From the NCBI GenBank assembly GCA_022376925.1, contig JAIOJX010000025.1, positions 96,313,608 through 96,377,607 on the forward strand: 64,000 nt of DNA, given 5' to 3'. A program made the position numbers and the translations under genes. Every line of letters starts with the position of its first letter. The stretch's first letter is position 1. Shown here one piece after another: positions 59,041 through 64,000 of the stretch. This stretch comes from Tragulus kanchil (lineage: Eukaryota > Chordata > Mammalia > Artiodactyla > Tragulidae). The notes beneath the pieces are model-generated. The model had not been told where the DNA came from. It saw only the letters and a list, made by a program, of their open reading frames with translations, and searched no databases.

Positions 59041-60856
59041 AATAACCTCCATGGAAAACTCAGCTGCTCTGCAAGAGGGGAAAAGTTTTAGTTGAATTTC
59101 AGGTTTCTAGCTTGAATATTGGGTTGATGGTTTTACCACTGGATGGAGAATGCAGGAAAAAATTAGATTTAGAAGACAGCAAATTCAATATTGCACTTGT
59201 TGAGTGTGAAAGGATTTCAAGCCACCTATGTGGGATGATAGCAAGCATTTGGAAGCTTGACAGCACCCTATCAGAGGGAGCTTGTGACTTCCTGGACATG
59301 CATGGGGTGGATTAGACTTATTTAGTGACAGGTTAGTGGTAACTAAGTGGGAGAATTTCATTCTTTGGAGAAATACTGCCCCTTGTTCCCCATGGCTATA
59401 ATCTAAATGTCTTCTCTTGAAGTCTCCACTCTTGAGTCCAAGCAGTGGCCTTTGGGCTCTTCTGATTAAAAAGTGACAAATTAAATGCATCTCATGGTGG
59501 TCAAGAGCTCTGGGAAGGGAGTTGGAGTCTCGTGTTTGAGTTCCTACTCAGCCCCTGGGTAAGTCGATTTACTTCCTGAGACTCTCTCCTTCCTTATCTT
59601 ATAAAGGGTGAAATGGGAGTTGTTGGCTTCCAAATTTCAGTCAAGTCTTAAAGCTTTCTTAACTGTCTATACTATTTTGCTGTTTTATAATGCTGACTTT
59701 TAATTCTGAAAGTAGTAAAATATTAAGCACAGGTGACATTAAATCCAGAGAAGGCATACTTAATGTATCCTATGAGTTGGATGTGGAGATCAAGGAAAGC
59801 TTCCTACAAAGGGTGACTTATCCAGTCTTGGAGTATGAACAGAAAATACTCAGAGTGATCTGGTGAGGGGTGGGAAAAGAAGACATGGTCACAATTATAA
59901 AAACAAGAAGTAATATAGCATAGTGTAAGCAGTTCAGTGTTCACATGTGCATGTGTGTGTAAGGATGAGTGAAACATGTTGAAATTTTATCCTGAATGGA
60001 GGCATCAAAGGATTTTAAGCAGGTGGTGGTTGAGGATGGAATGGGGTTGTTTACAGCTGTATCAGGAGAAATACCATTATAGTAACTATGTGATAGTTGA
60101 TGGGAATCTGAACTATGGCTGTGACGGTTGGGATAGAAGTGAAAAATAAATGAATTAAGAGATGGGCAATAACCTCCATGGAAAACTCAGCTGCTCTGCA
60201 AGAGGGAAGAGTTTTAGTTGAATTTCAGGTTTCTAGCTTGAATATTGGGTTGATGGTTTTACCACTGGATGGAGAATGCAGGAAAAAATTAGATTTAGAA
60301 GACAGCAAATTCAATATTGCACTTGTTGAGTGTGAAAGGATTTCAAGCCACCTATGTGGGATGATAGCAAGCATTTGGAAGCTTGACAGCACCCTATCAG
60401 AGGGAGCTTGTGACTTCCTGGACATGCATGGGGTGGATTAGACTTATTTAGTGACAGGTTAGTGGTAACTAAGTGGGAGAATTTCATTCTTTGGAGAAAT
60501 ACTGCCCCTTGTTCCCCATGGCTATAATCTAAATGTCTTCTCTTGAAGTCTCCACTCTTGAGTCCAAGCAGTGGCCTTTGGGCTCTTCTGATTAAAAAAG
60601 TGACAAATTAAATGCATCTCATGGTGGTCAAGAGCTCTGGGAAGGGAGTTGGAGTCTCGTGTTTGAGTTCCTACTCAGCCCCTGGGTAAGTCGATTTACT
60701 TCCTGAGACTCTCTCCTTCCTTATCTTATAAAGGGTGAAATGGGAGTTGTTGGCTTCCAAATTTCAGTCAAGTCTTAAAGCTTTCTTAACTGTCTATACT
60801 ATTTTGCTGTTTTATAATGCTGACTTTTAATTCTGAAAGTAGTAAAATATTAAGCA
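58619..60856. repeat. Head-to-tail 1.13-kb duplication D21
   Basis: Copy 1 is 58619-59729 and copy 2 is 59746-60856, with 16 filler bases at 59730-59745. A-run differences near 59079 and 59469. Confidence 0.93.
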
Positions 60857-61380
60857 ATAGACTATCTTAAAAAAGTAAATGTGCAAAATCTAAATTACTG
60901 AGTTCCTGGAAACTGGTCATAAATCTGTATGCAGTACTTCCTCTGCTACCTGGGTTTCCATTAACCCAGAGCTCTATTAACCAGTCCTGCTCACTCAGTG
61001 TAATCTCAAAGTGGGGCTCTAAGTTTATGCCCTTGGTATGCTGATGATTGATATTCACTGTGGTTGCCTTGAGGCGATGTGAAAATCCAAAGTCATCAAA
61101 GACAGAGGAAATTATGTCCAGCCTAGTTTCAAAGGTGAACTGTATTGCTTTCGCATGATTTGAAAGTCATTAATCTATGTGTGGTATATATCAAGGCTCT
61201 CTGACCTTTTTGCTGGGAGAATTTTTTTAATTTCCGTGAGATGGATTCTTTGATTAACCAGAATTTCCCTTTTCCTTGAATATATTAGATAAGAGGGTTT
61301 CATATTTACTTACAGGATCCATTGCTATAGTCATTTTAATTTTTGCTCATTTGATGTTAAACACAAGTGAAGATGAATCT
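59041..61380. other. Unique non-coding stretch (partly read twice)
   Basis: No gene recognised. Frames at 59112-59315 and 60178-60441 are the same DNA read twice with a small indel; they have no domain. Confidence 0.4.
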
Positions 61381-61387
61381 TATCTTT

Positions 61388-61570
61388 GAAGTGTAGTGGA
61401 AAGACTTCTGGATTAAAAGTCAGGAGCCCTAACTTGAAGTCCTAGTTGTGTCACTAATGAGCTGTGTGACCTTGGACAAACCACTACCTTCTCTGGGCTT
61501 TGGTTTCACCATCTGTAAAATTAGAAGATTGTAGTAGGTAATCTTTAAGGTCTTTGGGATTCTAAATTGG
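61388..61570 (+). mobile_element. MIR-type SINE
   Basis: 'gagctgtgtgaccttggaca' and 'gtttcaccatctgtaaaatt' are characteristic MIR core blocks. Re-read at 62490-62672. Confidence 0.75.
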
Positions 61571-61659
61571 CATGCATATCTATTTTCCAGATGTTTCAGT
61601 TGAGTGCAACATTAATTGACTATATGATGGCATTTTTCTAGTCAAGATAATGGTAGTTT

Positions 61660-61785
61660 AATTTTATAACTAAGGAAACTGAGATACAGAGAAAATAAAT
61701 ACCTTGATAAGGAAGGGCAGAACCAGAGCCTGATTTTCAAACCTGGTGTTCTGTCCTGCACACACTCTGCTATGGCTCTCATGAG
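61660..61785 (-). mobile_element. MIR fragment
   Basis: 'actaaggaaactgagataca' and 'gcagaaccagagcctgattt' read as a minus-strand MIR. Re-read at 62762-62887. Confidence 0.65.
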
Positions 61786-62910
61786 AGCAGATTGGGGTGG
61801 TAGCTGTGGGTAAGTCGATTTATTAGTTTTTATTGGGTGAAATGGGAGTTGTTGGCTTCCAAATTTCAGTCAAGTCTTAAAGCTTTCTTAACTGTCTATA
61901 CTATTTTGCTGTTTTATAATGCTGACTTTTAATTCTGAAAGTAGTAAAATATTAAGCAATAGACTATCTTAAAAAAGTAAATGTGCAAAATCTAAATTAC
62001 TGAGTTCCTGGAAACTGGTCATAAATCTGTATGCAGTACTTCCTCTGCTACCTGGGTTTCCATTAACCCAGAGCTCTATTAACCAGTCCTGCTCACTCAG
62101 TGTAATCTCAAAGTGGGGCTCTAAGTTTATGCCCTTGGTATGCTGATGATTGATATTCACTGTGGTTGCCTTGAGGCGATGTGAAAATCCAAAGTCATCA
62201 AAGACAGAGGAAATTATGTCCAGCCTAGTTTCAAAGGTGAACTGTATTGCTTTCGCATGATTTGAAAGTCATTAATCTATGTGTGGTATATATCAAGGCT
62301 CTCTGACCTTTTTGCTGGGAGAATTTTTTTAATTTCCGTGAGATGGATTCTTTGATTAACCAGAATTTCCCTTTTCCTTGAATATATTAGATAAGAGGGT
62401 TTCATATTTACTTACAGGATCCATTGCTATAGTCATTTTAATTTTTGCTCATTTGATGTTAAACACAAGTGAAGATGAATCTTATCTTTGAAGTGTAGTG
62501 GAAAGACTTCTGGATTAAAAGTCAGGAGCCCTAACTTGAAGTCCTAGTTGTGTCACTAATGAGCTGTGTGACCTTGGACAAACCACTACCTTCTCTGGGC
62601 TTTGGTTTCACCATCTGTAAAATTAGAAGATTGTAGTAGGTAATCTTTAAGGTCTTTGGGATTCTAAATTGGCATGCATATCTATTTTCCAGATGTTTCA
62701 GTTGAGTGCAACATTAATTGACTATATGATGGCATTTTTCTAGTCAAGATAATGGTAGTTTAATTTTATAACTAAGGAAACTGAGATACAGAGAAAATAA
62801 ATACCTTGATAAGGAAGGGCAGAACCAGAGCCTGATTTTCAAACCTGGTGTTCTGTCCTGCACACACTCTGCTATGGCTCTCATGAGAGCAGATTGGGGT
62901 GGTAGCTGTG

Positions 62911-64000
62911 AAAACAAACTGGGGATGTTGAGGGTGAGAGGCTTTGCTTGTCATTGTCTCTAAAGAGGATGATGTATATTTCACTGTCTTTCCCAGTTTA
63001 AGAAATGCTCTGCATTGCTTTTTGTGGCTTCTGATTGTTGCTTTCAATCTTTCTTGGATCAAATCTTGTCTCTTGGCAGCTGCGATACTGTAATATGAGG
63101 ATCAGATCTGCCTGCCTGTCTCAATAGCTGTCAGTTTATCTCTGGATATTTTTAGGTGCCTCAGATAAAGGTAATATAAACATAATGAAAGAATGGATTT
63201 CTTTCTGACACGTTCTGTCATTCGTACAAAGGAAGACTTTTAAAGGAAGACTGCTTTAAAAATACTGCTTTTCTCAAAATGTGTTCTTTGCATGTACCTT
63301 GGTGTTATAGAGCCATAAGAACATTTTAGTGGTCAAATGGATTTAGGAAACCTTTCTTAATATAGTGAGGATTCCAGGAGCCTTTAAAACAATAATGCTT
63401 GTGGTGAATTTAGAGGAGGAAGAAAGCATCTGCTCTTCCCCAACCACAGTTAACTACTAATTGTCCTCCAACTTCTCTCCGTACTCCAACAGCAGAATGG
63501 AGTTCTGCTGGGCAGTTTTTGGAACCGACCTTGTGCAGGGGGTGTACACACTCCATGTGTGCCAAAAGGGAGGGCATCATTTATTAAACACCTCCGATGT
63601 GCTGAGTATTTTCATGAAAGTTACTTTGTCTACTTTTTTCTGTTCTCTAGGTTGGTCTTTTGATCCATATTCATACAGTGAAGAACCTGAGTCTCCAATA
63701 GGTTAAGGAAAAGTTTGTAAGAGCAGAGCCAGGGATCTAAGCTGCATCTCAGCTCAAGTCCCGGTTGTTTAGAGCACTTCACCACATATCTTAGGGTGAG
63801 GGACCTCCAGGCTACATCCCCAGGCTGAGGGAGCAGTGTTCTCACTGTGGGATCACTCTCACTGCACTCAGACCTGTGAAGAGCCAGCCAGAGGCAGCAC
63901 AAGGCTTCTCTTTAGTAAGAGCTTTCCTATCCTGGCCCTTTCCCTCCCTCTGCCATGGTTTCCCCAGTCTTCTGGGAAAATAGTTATTTCTGGGTATATT
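62911..64000. other. Unique stretch with a degraded MIR
   Basis: Not duplicated within the window. 63575-63790 has weak minus-strand MIR blocks ('catttattaaacacctccga', 'gccagggatctaagctg'). Nothing else recognised. Confidence 0.45.

Larger units (their letters stand above)
60683..62910. repeat. Head-to-tail 1.10-kb duplication D22
   Basis: Copy 1 is about 60683-61809 and copy 2 about 61808-62910. Copy 2's first 40 bases are a shortened, altered form of 60683-60735 (starts gggtaagtcgattta, then loses about 25 bases). Confidence 0.9.

Noticed and set aside
1041..62910. Satellite DNA or CRISPR-like array
   Set aside because: Units are all different from each other and each occurs only two or three times in a row, and the DNA is mammalian; there is no shared monomer.
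1041..62910. A genuine biological system producing serial segmental duplications (rolling-circle or replication-based)
   Set aside because: Nearly uniform length, near-zero divergence, unrelated contents, noisy first-copy ends and colinear second copies fit unmerged assembly overlaps much better. Reported as a finding for checking and not as biology.

Overview
The window looks like gene-poor, repeat-rich DNA from a ruminant nuclear genome. It has no operons, no convincing host exons and no rRNA. It carries ruminant-diagnostic retroposons: two BovB/RTE fragments and one Bov-tA-type SINE, alongside tRNA-derived CHR-type SINEs, L1, L2, MIR and CR1/L3 relics, an 80-bp mariner MITE and an endogenous retrovirus (ERV). 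CHR-type SINEs with good target-site duplications outnumber the Bov-tA type here. That would fit an early-branching ruminant such as a tragulid better than a bovid or cervid, but this is only an inference. Nearly all long ORFs lie inside repeats, and I see no intact protein-coding gene.

The dominant structure is artificial-looking. At 22 places the sequence jumps back about 1.04-1.23 kb and is read again, head to tail and almost identical. The units are unrelated to each other (SINE, L1, BovB, ERV or unique DNA). About 24.7 kb of the 64 kb is therefore a second or third reading of the same DNA, and the underlying locus is probably about 39 kb. Several first copies end in scrambled filler while the second copy runs on colinearly through the same L1, SINE or BovB. 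The simplest reading is consecutive assembly pieces joined end to end without merging their overlaps of about 1.1 kb.

Layout. 1-3.3 kb: CHR-type SINE and MIR in unique DNA, duplicated. 3.3-9.2 kb: L2 and an older repeat, then a minus-strand class I ERV copy organised R-U5-leader-gag remnants-env remnant-U3-R with an A-rich tail. It is flanked by a shared 11-base core within a candidate 15-bp target-site duplication, so it appears to be an ERV RNA reinserted by LINE-1. 9.2-15.9 kb: CR1/L3 relic with a SINE, unique DNA, and an old L1M fragment. 15.8-26.3 kb: a minus-strand L1 nest holding a SINE, a mariner MITE, BovB and two more SINEs. 26.3-32.1 kb: hAT-like fragment, hairpin, L2 tail, LTR-like block, and plus-strand BovB with a recognisable reverse-transcriptase fragment. 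32-46 kb: microsatellites, MIRs, SINEs and unique DNA. 46-55 kb: L1M relic and mostly unique DNA. 55-57.3 kb: 5'-truncated plus-strand L1 with target-site duplication. 57.3-64 kb: L2 and MIR relics and unique DNA.

No genes work together here. The interactions visible are between transposable elements: nesting, and LINE machinery copying SINE and ERV RNAs.
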